Assembly: GCF_900086645.1 (NCBI RefSeq)
Contig: NZ_LT576451.1
Span: forward strand, 1,240,001 to 1,304,000
Length of the DNA: 64,000 bases
Direction of reading: 5' to 3'
Origin: Curtobacterium sp. 9128
GTDB taxonomy: Bacteria; Actinomycetota; Actinomycetes; Actinomycetales; Microbacteriaceae
The translations under genes and the position numbers were made by a program. The notes under the pieces are model-generated. The model was not told the DNA's origin and made no database searches. It saw only the letters and a program-made list of their open reading frames with translations. Shown here in pieces: positions 17,720 to 24,948 of this stretch. Numbering within the stretch: the first letter of the stretch is position 1; each line of letters starts with the position of its first letter.

Positions 17720-19777
17720 ATGGCCCCGTACGACAAGGGCGCGAACTCGCGCGCCTCCGACCGCCCCCGTCACCCGAACGGCACCCCTGCCGCCCGCAGC
17801 AGCAAGCACCGCGGCTTCCGCGCTGCCGAGCCTGCCGCACCGCGCCAGAAGCAGCGCTGGGACGCCGAGGACCGCCGCAACCGCTCGTCGCAGGGCGAGC
17901 GCACCGGCCGTCCGAACTGGGAGCCCCGCGACGGCGGACGTTCCTCCTGGGAGCCCCGCGGCGCCGGCCGTCCGGCCCGTGGCGACGACCGCGCGCCCCG
18001 TCGTGACAACGACGACCGCGCCCCGCGCCGGTTCGACCGCGACGACCGCGCGCCGCGTCGCTTCGACCGTGACGACCGCGCTCCCCGTCGTGACAACGAC
18101 GACCGTGCCCCGCGTCGCAACTTCGATCGAGACGACCGCGCTCCGCGTCGCTTCGACCGTGACGACCGCGCTCCCCGTCGTGACAACGACGACCGCCCGC
18201 GTCGTTTCGACCGCGACGACCGTGCCCCGCGTCGCTTCGATCGTGATGACCGTGCACCGCGTCGCTTCGACCGTGACGACCGTGCCCCGCGTCGTGACCA
18301 GGACGACCGTCCGCGTCGCAACTTCGACCGCGACGACCGCGCTCCCCGTCGTGACAACGACGACCGTGCCCCGCGTCGCTTCGACCGCGACGACCGCGCT
18401 CCCCGTCGTGACAACGACGACCGTGCCCCGCGTCGCTTCGACCGCGACGACCGTGCGCCGCGGAAGTTCGACCGCGAGGACCGCGCCCCGCGCAAGTTCG
18501 ACCGCGACGACGCCCCGCGCAAGGGCTTCGTCCCCGCGGACGACGTCAAGCTCGAGAAGCTCCAGGCCGAGGCGACCGTCGCGGCCGACGTCGAGGGCGT
18601 GACCTTCGCGGACCTCGGCATCGGCGGCAACATCTCCCGTGCGCTCGGTGAGCTGGGCGCGACCAGCCCGTTCCCGATCCAGGCCGCGACGATCCCCGAC
18701 GTGCTCGCCGGCAAGGACGTCCTCGGCCGCGGCCGCACGGGCTCCGGCAAGACCATCGCGTTCGGAGCGCCCCTCGTCGAGAAGCTCATGGAGCACGGCG
18801 GCGGCACGAAGCGCAAGATGGGCCGCGCGCCGCGTGCGCTCATCCTCGCCCCGACCCGCGAGCTCGCGCTGCAGATCGACCGCACCGTGCAGCCGATCGC
18901 CCGCTCGGTGGGCCTCTTCACGACGCAGATCTACGGCGGTGTCCCCTACGGCCGCCAGGAGGGCGCGCTCGAGCGCGGCGTCGACATCATCGTCGGCACC
19001 CCCGGTCGCGTGCAGGACCTCATGAACAAGGGGAAGCTCGACCTCAGCGAGGTCGTCATCTCCGTGCTCGACGAGGCCGACCACATGTGCGACCTCGGGT
19101 TCCTCGAGCCGGTGCAGGAGATCCTCGAGGCGACCGCCCAGGTCACCCCGCAGGGCAACCGGGCGCAGAAGCTGCTGTTCAGCGCGACGCTCGACACCCA
19201 GGTCGCGGCGCTCGTCGAGCAGTTCCTGCACGAGCCGAGCGTGCACGAGGTCGCCGGCGAGGACCAGGCGTCCTCGACGATCGACCACCGCGTGCTCGTG
19301 GTCGAGCAGCGCCAGAAGGACCAGCTCCTCGAGGAGCTCGTCGCCGGCGACGGCAAGACGATCGTCTTCGCCAGGACCCGGGCCTACGCCGAGCGGCTCG
19401 CCGACCAGTTCGAGGACGCCGGCATCCGCGCGACCTCGCTCCACGGCGACCTGAACCAGTCGCGCCGGACCCGCAACCTGCAGCTCCTCACGAGCGGTCG
19501 GGTGAACGTGCTCGTCGCCACCGACGTCGCCGCCCGCGGCATCCACGTGGACGACGTCTCGCTCGTCGTGCAGGCCGACGCCCCGGACGACTACAAGGCG
19601 TACATGCACCGCTCGGGCCGCACGGGTCGTGCCGGCAAGGAGGGCACCGTCGTGACGATCGTCCCGCGCGGACGTGTCCGCAAGATCGAGGGCATCCTCG
19701 AGCGCGCCGAGATCGAGGCCGACCTCGTCCAGGCAGCCCCCGGCGACGGCATCGTGTCCGAGCTCGCCGCGCGGTAG
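17720..19777 (+). CDS. DEAD-box RNA helicase with repetitive Arg/Asp N-terminus
   Basis: 685 residues. The C-terminal ~420 residues are a complete DEAD-box core: Q motif (PFPIQAATIP), motif I GRGRTGSGKT (~335-345), PTREL, GTPGR, motif II VLDEAD (~450), SAT (as SATL), and motif VI HRSGRTGRAG. It unwinds RNA with ATP, probably for ribosome assembly or mRNA turnover at low temperature. The first ~270 residues are disordered, with about 18 repeats of the type DDRAPRRFDR, a composition known to favour RNA binding and phase separation. The usual basic tail found after the core in CsdA-like proteins is missing; here the charged repeats are at the N-terminus. ATG 17720 has a Shine-Dalgarno sequence; ATG 17696 is less likely. 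Confidence 0.92.
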   Translation: MAPYDKGANSRASDRPRHPNGTPAARSSKHRGFRAAEPAAPRQKQRWDAEDRRNRSSQGERTGRPNWEPRDGGRSSWEPRGAGRPARGDDRAPRRDNDDRAPRRFDRDDRAPRRFDRDDRAPRRDNDDRAPRRNFDRDDRAPRRFDRDDRAPRRDNDDRPRRFDRDDRAPRRFDRDDRAPRRFDRDDRAPRRDQDDRPRRNFDRDDRAPRRDNDDRAPRRFDRDDRAPRRDNDDRAPRRFDRDDRAPRKFDREDRAPRKFDRDDAPRKGFVPADDVKLEKLQAEATVAADVEGVTFADLGIGGNISRALGELGATSPFPIQAATIPDVLAGKDVLGRGRTGSGKTIAFGAPLVEKLMEHGGGTKRKMGRAPRALILAPTRELALQIDRTVQPIARSVGLFTTQIYGGVPYGRQEGALERGVDIIVGTPGRVQDLMNKGKLDLSEVVISVLDEADHMCDLGFLEPVQEILEATAQVTPQGNRAQKLLFSATLDTQVAALVEQFLHEPSVHEVAGEDQASSTIDHRVLVVEQRQKDQLLEELVAGDGKTIVFARTRAYAERLADQFEDAGIRATSLHGDLNQSRRTRNLQLLTSGRVNVLVATDVAARGIHVDDVSLVVQADAPDDYKAYMHRSGRTGRAGKEGTVVTIVPRGRVRKIEGILERAEIEADLVQAAPGDGIVSELAAR
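17990..18530 (+). repeat. Degenerate in-frame repeats (DRAPRR/FDRD) in the helicase gene
   Basis: About 18 units of 30-33 bp encode alternating DDRAPRR, FDR and DND blocks. Unit order differs along the array, suggesting repeated duplication and recombination. Confidence 0.88.
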
Positions 19778-19804
19778 CTCCCGTCGGAGTCGAGACGCCC
19801 CAGG

Positions 19805-19844
19805 CACGACGAAACGCCGCCAGAAATGGCGGCGTTTCGTCGTG
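19805..19844. terminator. Perfect 18-bp stem terminator
   Basis: CACGACGAAACGCCGCCA (19805-19822), loop GAAA, and its exact complement (19827-19844). It separates the convergent helicase and DinB genes. The GAAA tetraloop favours stability; it should act in both directions. Confidence 0.85.
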
Positions 19845-19888
19845 GAGTGAGTGTCTCAGGAACGGGACGGCGTACCGGGGAGCCGAGC

Positions 19889-19903
19889 CGAGCCTCCAGG
19901 CCG
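19889..19903 (-). repeat. GGCCTGGAGGCTCG repeat element
   Basis: CGAGCCTCCAGGCCG, the reverse complement of the element seen at 23110-23124, lies just beyond the DinB gene stop. Confidence 0.65.
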
Positions 19904-19909
19904 CACCGC

Positions 19910-20419
19910 TCAGCGGTTGAAGAAGAGCAGGCCGCGCACGTAGCCGGCCTGGCCAGCGTGCTGCGTGCAGTCGTTCAGGATGCTGACGATCCGCGCGCCG
20001 GCGGTGACGGGCGGGTCCCACGCGTCGTCGACCACCGGGTCGAGGTCGTCGGGCCCGAGCGTGCCGAGGTAGGCGACCGTGCGTTCGTGCACCGCATCGA
20101 GGTACCCGGTGAGCAGCGAGGCGGACGCGCGCACCTTGCCGACGTCGTCGCGGGACATGCCGTACCCGAGCGCCTCTGCGGGGAACGGCAGCCCGAACCG
20201 GTCGTACCAGCCGTCGGCGGTCCAGACCTGCTCGCTGCCGGCGAGGTCGGCGATCTGCGCGTCCTGGCCCCTGGCGATGTGCCATGCGAGCCACGCGAGG
20301 GTGTTCGCCCCGGCTGCCGGGCGTGATGCGAGCTGGTCCTCGGAGAGCCCCTCGACGGCACGGGCGACGGTCGACGGGACGCGGGAGAACGCTTCGATGA
20401 GGACTTCGGAGGGGGTCAT
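19910..20419 (-). CDS. DinB family protein
   Basis: 169 residues, a four-helix DinB/DUF664-type protein. Conserved features include LAWLAWHIARGQDAQI, with the first metal histidine, and the C-terminal DCTQHAGQAGYVRGL with two further candidate ligands. DinB-like proteins bind a divalent metal and many are bacillithiol- or mycothiol-dependent transferases; the substrate is unknown here. The ATG at 20419 has TAGGTT seven bases upstream (20432-20427). Confidence 0.83.
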   Translation of the reverse strand: MTPSEVLIEAFSRVPSTVARAVEGLSEDQLASRPAAGANTLAWLAWHIARGQDAQIADLAGSEQVWTADGWYDRFGLPFPAEALGYGMSRDDVGKVRASASLLTGYLDAVHERTVAYLGTLGPDDLDPVVDDAWDPPVTAGARIVSILNDCTQHAGQAGYVRGLLFFNR

Positions 20420-20429
20420 GCCCCCGAAC

Positions 20430-20924
20430 CTACGCCCGGCTGTGGGCGGCCAGTTCGGCGTCGAAGGCCTCGAGCACGTCGGCGAGGAGCCCCATCTGCG
20501 CACTCGGCACCGCGGCCGTGAACGCGTCCCGGTAGATGTCCTTGACCTCGTCGACGGCACGGACTCCCTCGTCGAGGATGACGACCTCGACACTGCGCCG
20601 GTCGTTCGGGTTCGGGACGCGTCGGACGAACCCACCGCGCTCGAGCCGGTCGACGAGCGACGTCATCGCGCCGGTGGAGAGCCCGAGGTACGCGGTCGCC
20701 TCCTTGGGGAGCACACTGCCGCCGGGACGTGCGGCGACGGAGAACAGGAACCGCAGGTCGGTGAGCCCCAGGCCCCTGGCGGATGCTTCGTCGTGGACGA
20801 GTCGGGCGTGGTGGATCTGCAGGCGGCGGTAGACCTCGAGCACGCGCTCCAGGTCGGTCGACGGCGCAGCGCCGGTGACGGGGGAGAACGGCGCCGTCGG
20901 GTCCTCGGGGACGACGGCGGTCAC
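20430..20924 (-). CDS. MarR family regulator (second of a tandem pair)
   Basis: 164 residues with a MarR winged helix (EATAYLGLSTGAMTSLVDRLERGG, then DRRSVEV). It overlaps the stop of the upstream marR-type gene by four bases, so both are made from one mRNA. The two proteins are paralogues: both have (E)YLxLSTGAMTSL(V/I)DRLE and a matching HAR(L/V)(V/L)H segment. This suggests a recent tandem duplication with possible heterodimers. Confidence 0.85.
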   Translation of the reverse strand: MTAVVPEDPTAPFSPVTGAAPSTDLERVLEVYRRLQIHHARLVHDEASARGLGLTDLRFLFSVAARPGGSVLPKEATAYLGLSTGAMTSLVDRLERGGFVRRVPNPNDRRSVEVVILDEGVRAVDEVKDIYRDAFTAAVPSAQMGLLADVLEAFDAELAAHSRA

Positions 20925-21535
20925 GCGGAGGCTCCCGCGTGCAGTCCGGAGCGGCGTTCGAGCGCGTCACCGAGCCGGGCGAGCGCGTCGGCAAGGGGCT
21001 GCCGTTCCTCTGGCGTGGTCACCTCGCGGAAGGCCGCCGTGTAGCGCGCACCGATCTGCTGCGCGACGGCGGCACCGGAGGCCGTGAGGTGGATCAGGAT
21101 GCTGCGACGGTCGTCCGGGTTCGGGCGGCGCTCGAGGTGGCCGCGCTTCTCGAGCCGGTCGATCAGCGACGTCATCGCCCCGGTGGACAGCTCCAGGTAC
21201 TCGCCCGACTGCTTCGGGGTGACACCCTCGCCGTCGGCCGCCGCCAGGAAGAACACGAAGCGGCTGTCCGTCGCGTTGAGGCCGCGCGCGACGCTCTCGT
21301 GGTGGAGGACGCGTGCGTGCTGCATCTGCATGAGGCGGAAGGCGGTCAGGAGTCGGCCGAGGTCGGTGTCCTCCACCCCGTCGGTGGTGCGGCGCCCGAC
21401 GGGCACGGGCGACGCGATCACGGGCGACGCGATCACGGGCGACGCGGTCACGGGGGAGGTGGGTGCGGGGGAGGTGGGTGCGGCTGGTGCGGTCGGCGCG
21501 ACTGCGTCGACTTCGAGTGTTCGGGTGTCCGTCAT
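20921..21535 (-). CDS. MarR family regulator with Pro/Ala repeat N-terminus (first of a tandem pair)
   Basis: 204 residues. Residues ~60-200 are a MarR domain (GEYLELSTGAMTSLIDRLEKRG, DDRRSILI). The first ~50 residues are Ala/Pro/Thr/Ser-rich with the repeat ASPVI encoded by three 15-bp units (21405-21449). The ligand is unknown. It is divergent from the secreted TasA-like gene, so it may regulate that gene. ATG 21535 is the first good start. Confidence 0.83.
   Translation of the reverse strand: MTDTRTLEVDAVAPTAPAAPTSPAPTSPVTASPVIASPVIASPVPVGRRTTDGVEDTDLGRLLTAFRLMQMQHARVLHHESVARGLNATDSRFVFFLAAADGEGVTPKQSGEYLELSTGAMTSLIDRLEKRGHLERRPNPDDRRSILIHLTASGAAVAQQIGARYTAAFREVTTPEERQPLADALARLGDALERRSGLHAGASA
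21405..21449 (-). repeat. 15-bp in-frame tandem repeat in the MarR gene
   Basis: Three units ACGGGCGACGCGATC (the third with one change) encode ASPVI/ASPVT on the minus strand. Confidence 0.85.
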
Positions 21536-21587
21536 CGGGCGGCTCTTCTCGGGTACGTGTGACGCCGACGCCACGGGTCTGCCGTCG

Positions 21588-21690
21588 TGCTGCTCATTGA
21601 ACAAGTATCTCACTCGTCGAACTACCCCCAGCAGTGGGGGGTTGTCTCGGCTTGTGAGTGGCTTGGTTGGCAAGTAGCTTGATCGTCGTA
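21588..21690. promoter_or_regulatory. A+T-richer divergent control region
   Basis: The 254 bases between the divergent marR pair and the TasA-like gene include CATTGAACAAGTATC and the imperfect dyad CTTGGTTGGCAAG (21662-21674), both with a CAAGTA motif and below the local GC content. They are candidate MarR operators and promoters; exact elements are uncertain. The leader next to ATG 21789 contains CCGGAG as ribosome-binding site. Confidence 0.35.
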
Positions 21691-21788
21691 GCAACGGAGC
21701 ACAGCACCACCACGGCACGTAGCGCGGCCAACCACCGCGGCCCCGGCCGAACCAACCGATCAGATCTCTCGACTTCCGGAGTACCGCC

Positions 21789-22388
21789 ATGTCTCGTGTC
21801 ACCCCTCGCGCCGCTCGTCTGGCCGCCTGGATCGCCATCCCCGCCGCACTCGTCGCATCGGGTGTCGTCGTCTCCACCGCCTCGTACTCGGCGTTCTCCG
21901 CCACGACGGTGAACCCGACCAGCAACTGGACCGCAGGCAGCGTGGCCCTCACCGACGACGACAACAACACCGCGCTGTTCACCGCGACCGGCCTGAAGCC
22001 CGGCTCGACCGGCTCCAACTGCATCACCGTCACGTCGACCGGCTCGCTGGCCTCCACGGTCAAGCTCTACGGCACGAACGCCGCCACCACGAACGCCCTC
22101 GCGTCGAACATCACCATCTCGATCGACCAGGGCACGGGCGGGGGCTTCGGTTCCTGCACCGGCTTCACCCCGGCGAGCACGAGCGGCAACCTCTACTCGG
22201 GCACGCTCGCCGCGTTCGGCACCGCGTCCACCAACTTCGCGACCGGCGTCGGCACCTGGGCCCCGACCGGGTCCGCGTCCGAGTCGCGTGTCTACCGCGT
22301 GACCTACACCGTCCCCACCTCGGCCCCGAACTCGATCCAGGGCGGCACCGCCTCCCTCGGTCTCACGTGGGAGGCCCAGAACAGCTGA
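21789..22388 (+). CDS. Secreted TasA/camelysin-like protein with SipW-type signal
   Basis: 199 residues. A basic N-terminus, hydrophobic helix and the segment ASYSAFSATTVNPTSNWTAG match SipW-dependent signal peptides, in which processing occurs near SAFS and the mature protein begins with a strand of a jelly-roll-like fold. The mature part is Thr/Ser/Gly/Asn-rich and beta-rich, with two Cys (NCITV, SCTGF) that may pair. In Bacillus the counterpart TasA forms biofilm fibres. The matching signal peptidase is the next gene, 122 bases downstream, so the pair resembles a sipW-tasA unit. A bulged hairpin in the gap may lower expression of the second gene. Confidence 0.75.
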   Translation: MSRVTPRAARLAAWIAIPAALVASGVVVSTASYSAFSATTVNPTSNWTAGSVALTDDDNNTALFTATGLKPGSTGSNCITVTSTGSLASTVKLYGTNAATTNALASNITISIDQGTGGGFGSCTGFTPASTSGNLYSGTLAAFGTASTNFATGVGTWAPTGSASESRVYRVTYTVPTSAPNSIQGGTASLGLTWEAQNS

Positions 22389-22510
22389 GGCTCGGAACCG
22401 ACGCCGGGCGCGTGATCAGCACGCCCGACCGGCTCCACCGGTGACGTCCGGGACCGGACCCGATACGGGCCCGTCCGTCACCCCCAGCACGCCCCCAGTC
22501 GAAGGCAGTC

Positions 22511-23701
22511 ATGGTCAGCATCGAAGTCAGCGGTGGACGCACACCGCACGATGCGCTCCGTGACGTCGTCGACTGGGGGCGTGTCGTCGTCGCCACCCTC
22601 GCCCGCGGCATCGTCGCGACGCTCCTCGGCCTCGCCCTCTGGGCCGCCGCGCCCGCCGTGATCGGCTGGCACCCCACCACCGTCATGACCGGCTCGATGG
22701 AGCCGCGGCTCGCTCCCGGCGACGTGGTCGTCTCCCGCCCGGTCGCCCAGGCGGAGATCCGGCTCGGGCAGATCCTGCTCGCCGACGACCCCGACCAGCC
22801 GGGGCACCTCCGCATGCACCGCTTCGTGCAGGCCGGACCGGACGGCACGCTCGTCACCAAGGGCGACGCCAACCCGCAGCGCGACTCCACCGCGATCGAC
22901 CGGGCGGCCGTGCACGGGGTCGCCTTCCTCCGCATCCCGTCCATCGGCGCCCCCATCGTCTGGCTCCGTGACGGCGAGTGGCACAGGGTGGTCCTCCTCG
23001 CACTCGCGGTCACCGCCGCCCTGTTCCTCTGCACGATCGACGGCTCGCTGCGTCGGCTGGCATCCTCGTCCTCCGATGGTGACGACGGTGACGGTCCGGC
23101 TGCTGCCGACGGCCTGGAGGCTCGTCCCACCTCCGCCCCGTCCGGCGCCGCCGACGGCCGGTCCGGTCGTCACGCGCAGTCCGGTCGTCACGCCCAGTCC
23201 GGTCGTCCTGCGCAGTCCGGTCGGCACCTCCTGTCGCGTCGCGCGCTCCGCCGTCGTGTCCGGTGGGTGCGGCGCCTCCGTCGTGCCGGTGGCGCCGCCG
23301 CGGTGGTGCTCGTCGCTGGCGGCCTCGGGGTGCTCCTCCCCGCGCAGGCCGTCGCGGCACCGTTCGCGACGACGACGGTGAACCCGACGTCGTCGTTCGC
23401 GGCCCTCACCGTCCCGCAGGCGACGACGCTCGCGTGCACCGCCAACGGCGACGGTTCGGTGAACATCGGGTTCGCGTACGGCGGTCCGACCGCGACGTCG
23501 TTCTCGGTCATGAACGGCACGACGGTGCTCGCGACGGGCACGACCACCCCGGTGAAGGTCGTCGGCTCCGGGATCCTGAGCCTCGGCCAGGTCTACACGG
23601 TCACCGTGCGGGTCAACTTCGTCGGCAACTGGACGTCGACCAGCACCGCGACCGCCCGGATCCAGACGGCCCTCGTCGGCACGAACCTCAGCTGCGCCTG
23701 A
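22511..23701 (+). CDS. SipW-type signal peptidase I fused to a secreted substrate-like domain
   Basis: 396 residues. Residues 1-180 are an S26B signal peptidase with a membrane helix at ~25-48, nucleophile in MTGSMEP (Ser62), His103 in RMHRF in place of the lysine of bacterial LepB, and KGDAN (117-121); a second helix follows at ~159-175. After a hydrophilic linker with SGRHAQ repeats there is a basic stretch, a third helix (~260-277), an AxA-like site (AQAVAAP) and a ~110-residue beta-rich domain starting FATTTVNPTSSF, almost the same as the mature start ATTVNPTSNW of the upstream protein. Thus enzyme and substrate-like domain share one chain. It may self-cleave to release the domain. The frame is continuous, with no break between the parts. 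Confidence 0.82.
   Translation: MVSIEVSGGRTPHDALRDVVDWGRVVVATLARGIVATLLGLALWAAAPAVIGWHPTTVMTGSMEPRLAPGDVVVSRPVAQAEIRLGQILLADDPDQPGHLRMHRFVQAGPDGTLVTKGDANPQRDSTAIDRAAVHGVAFLRIPSIGAPIVWLRDGEWHRVVLLALAVTAALFLCTIDGSLRRLASSSSDGDDGDGPAAADGLEARPTSAPSGAADGRSGRHAQSGRHAQSGRPAQSGRHLLSRRALRRRVRWVRRLRRAGGAAAVVLVAGGLGVLLPAQAVAAPFATTTVNPTSSFAALTVPQATTLACTANGDGSVNIGFAYGGPTATSFSVMNGTTVLATGTTTPVKVVGSGILSLGQVYTVTVRVNFVGNWTSTSTATARIQTALVGTNLSCA
23110..23124 (+). repeat. GGCCTGGAGGCTCG element read in frame
   Basis: CGGCCTGGAGGCTCG in the linker of the signal peptidase fusion encodes GLEAR, as the same element does in the YczE-like tail. The in-frame 18-bp repeat SGRHAQ follows at 23162-23227. Confidence 0.7.
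23162..23227 (+). repeat. 18-bp in-frame tandem repeat (SGRHAQ)
   Basis: Three full units and a partial fourth of TCCGGTCGTCACGCGCAG encode SGRHAQ/SGRPAQ in the cytosolic linker of the fusion protein. Confidence 0.88.
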
Positions 23702-23763
23702 CTTGTCCACAGCCGGTGGCGCGGTGCCCCGGGATGTCCGAGGACGGCGCTACCGTGACGGGC

Positions 23764-24948
23764 ATGCGCATCCTGCACACCGGCGACTGGCACCTGGGCC
23801 GCACCCTGCTCGGCGCCGATCTGCTCGAGCACCAGGCGGCGTTCCTCGACCACCTCGTCGGGGTCGTCGTGCAGCGGTCGGTCGACCTGGTGGTCATCGC
23901 CGGGGACGTGTACGACCGTGCGATCCCGCCCGTCGACGCCGTGCGCATGCTGTCCTCGACGCTCGAACGACTCGCAGCGGTCGCGACCGTCGTGGTGACA
24001 CCCGGCAACCACGACTCCGCAGCCCGGTTGGGGTTCGGTTCCGGAGTGATGAACGCCCGCGTGCGGATCCTCGCCGAGCCGGCACGCATCGCCGAACCGG
24101 TCCTCGTGGACGACGCCGACGGGCCGGTCGCGGTCTACGGCATCCCGTACCTGCAGCCGGACATGGTGCGGTACGCCCTCGCCGACGTCCCGGACGAACC
24201 CCTCGCGCGATCGCACCATGCAGTGGTCGGCGCCGCGATGGACCGGATCCGTGGCGACCTCGCACAGCGGCCCGGCACCAGGAGCGTCGTCGTCGCGCAC
24301 GCCTTCGTCGGCGGTGCCGAACCGAGTGACAGCGAGCAGGACATCCGCGTCGGGGGAGTCGACCGCGTGGCCGAATCCGCGTTCGACGGCGTGGACTACG
24401 TCGCCCTCGGTCACCTGCACGGACCCCAGCGCGTCGGGGCCTCCGACCGGATCCGCTACGCCGGGTCGCCCCTGGCGTTCTCGTTCGGTGAGCGGCACCA
24501 CACCAAGTCGGTGACCCTCGTCGACCTCGACGCCGCCGGCACGGTGACCGTCGAACTCGTCCCGACACCCGTGCCCCGCCGACTCGTGGACGTCCGTGGC
24601 TCGCTCGACGACATCGAGTCCGGGGTGTTCGCCGAGCACGCCGATGCCTGGGTCCGCGTCGCCGTCACCGACACCGTCCACCCGGAGCGGATGTACGCCA
24701 GGGTGAAGGACCGGTTCCCCCACGCACTCGCGATCACCCACGAACCCGCCGACGCTCCGGCGCGCTCGGCGTCCAGAGCGGTGACCGCGACGTCCGACCC
24801 GGTCGAGGTCGCTGCCGACTTCGTGACGTTCGCGACCGGCGGGGCCCCGACGGCCGAAGAACTCGTCGTGCTGCGCGAAGCGTACGAATCCGCTGCCGCC
24901 GCCCTGTCGCAGCAGGACGGCGCCGTGCACGAGGGGACCGTGCGCTGA
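23764..24948 (+). CDS. sbcD: Exonuclease SbcCD subunit D
   Basis: 394 residues of the Mre11/SbcD calcineurin-like phosphoesterase family: metal motifs GDWHLGR (8-14), GDVYDR, GNHDS, HAF and GHLHGPQ are all present. With SbcC it forms an ATP-dependent nuclease that opens hairpins and processes blocked DNA ends, which is relevant to the many palindromes in this genome. Its stop TGA overlaps the sbcC ATG by one base. The ATG has TACCGT seven bases upstream. Confidence 0.95.
   Translation: MRILHTGDWHLGRTLLGADLLEHQAAFLDHLVGVVVQRSVDLVVIAGDVYDRAIPPVDAVRMLSSTLERLAAVATVVVTPGNHDSAARLGFGSGVMNARVRILAEPARIAEPVLVDDADGPVAVYGIPYLQPDMVRYALADVPDEPLARSHHAVVGAAMDRIRGDLAQRPGTRSVVVAHAFVGGAEPSDSEQDIRVGGVDRVAESAFDGVDYVALGHLHGPQRVGASDRIRYAGSPLAFSFGERHHTKSVTLVDLDAAGTVTVELVPTPVPRRLVDVRGSLDDIESGVFAEHADAWVRVAVTDTVHPERMYARVKDRFPHALAITHEPADAPARSASRAVTATSDPVEVAADFVTFATGGAPTAEELVVLREAYESAAAALSQQDGAVHEGTVR

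Noticed and set aside
20921..22063. A longer MarR protein beginning at 22063
   Set aside because: The extension would run antisense through the divergent TasA-like gene and has no domain; ATG 21535 is sound.
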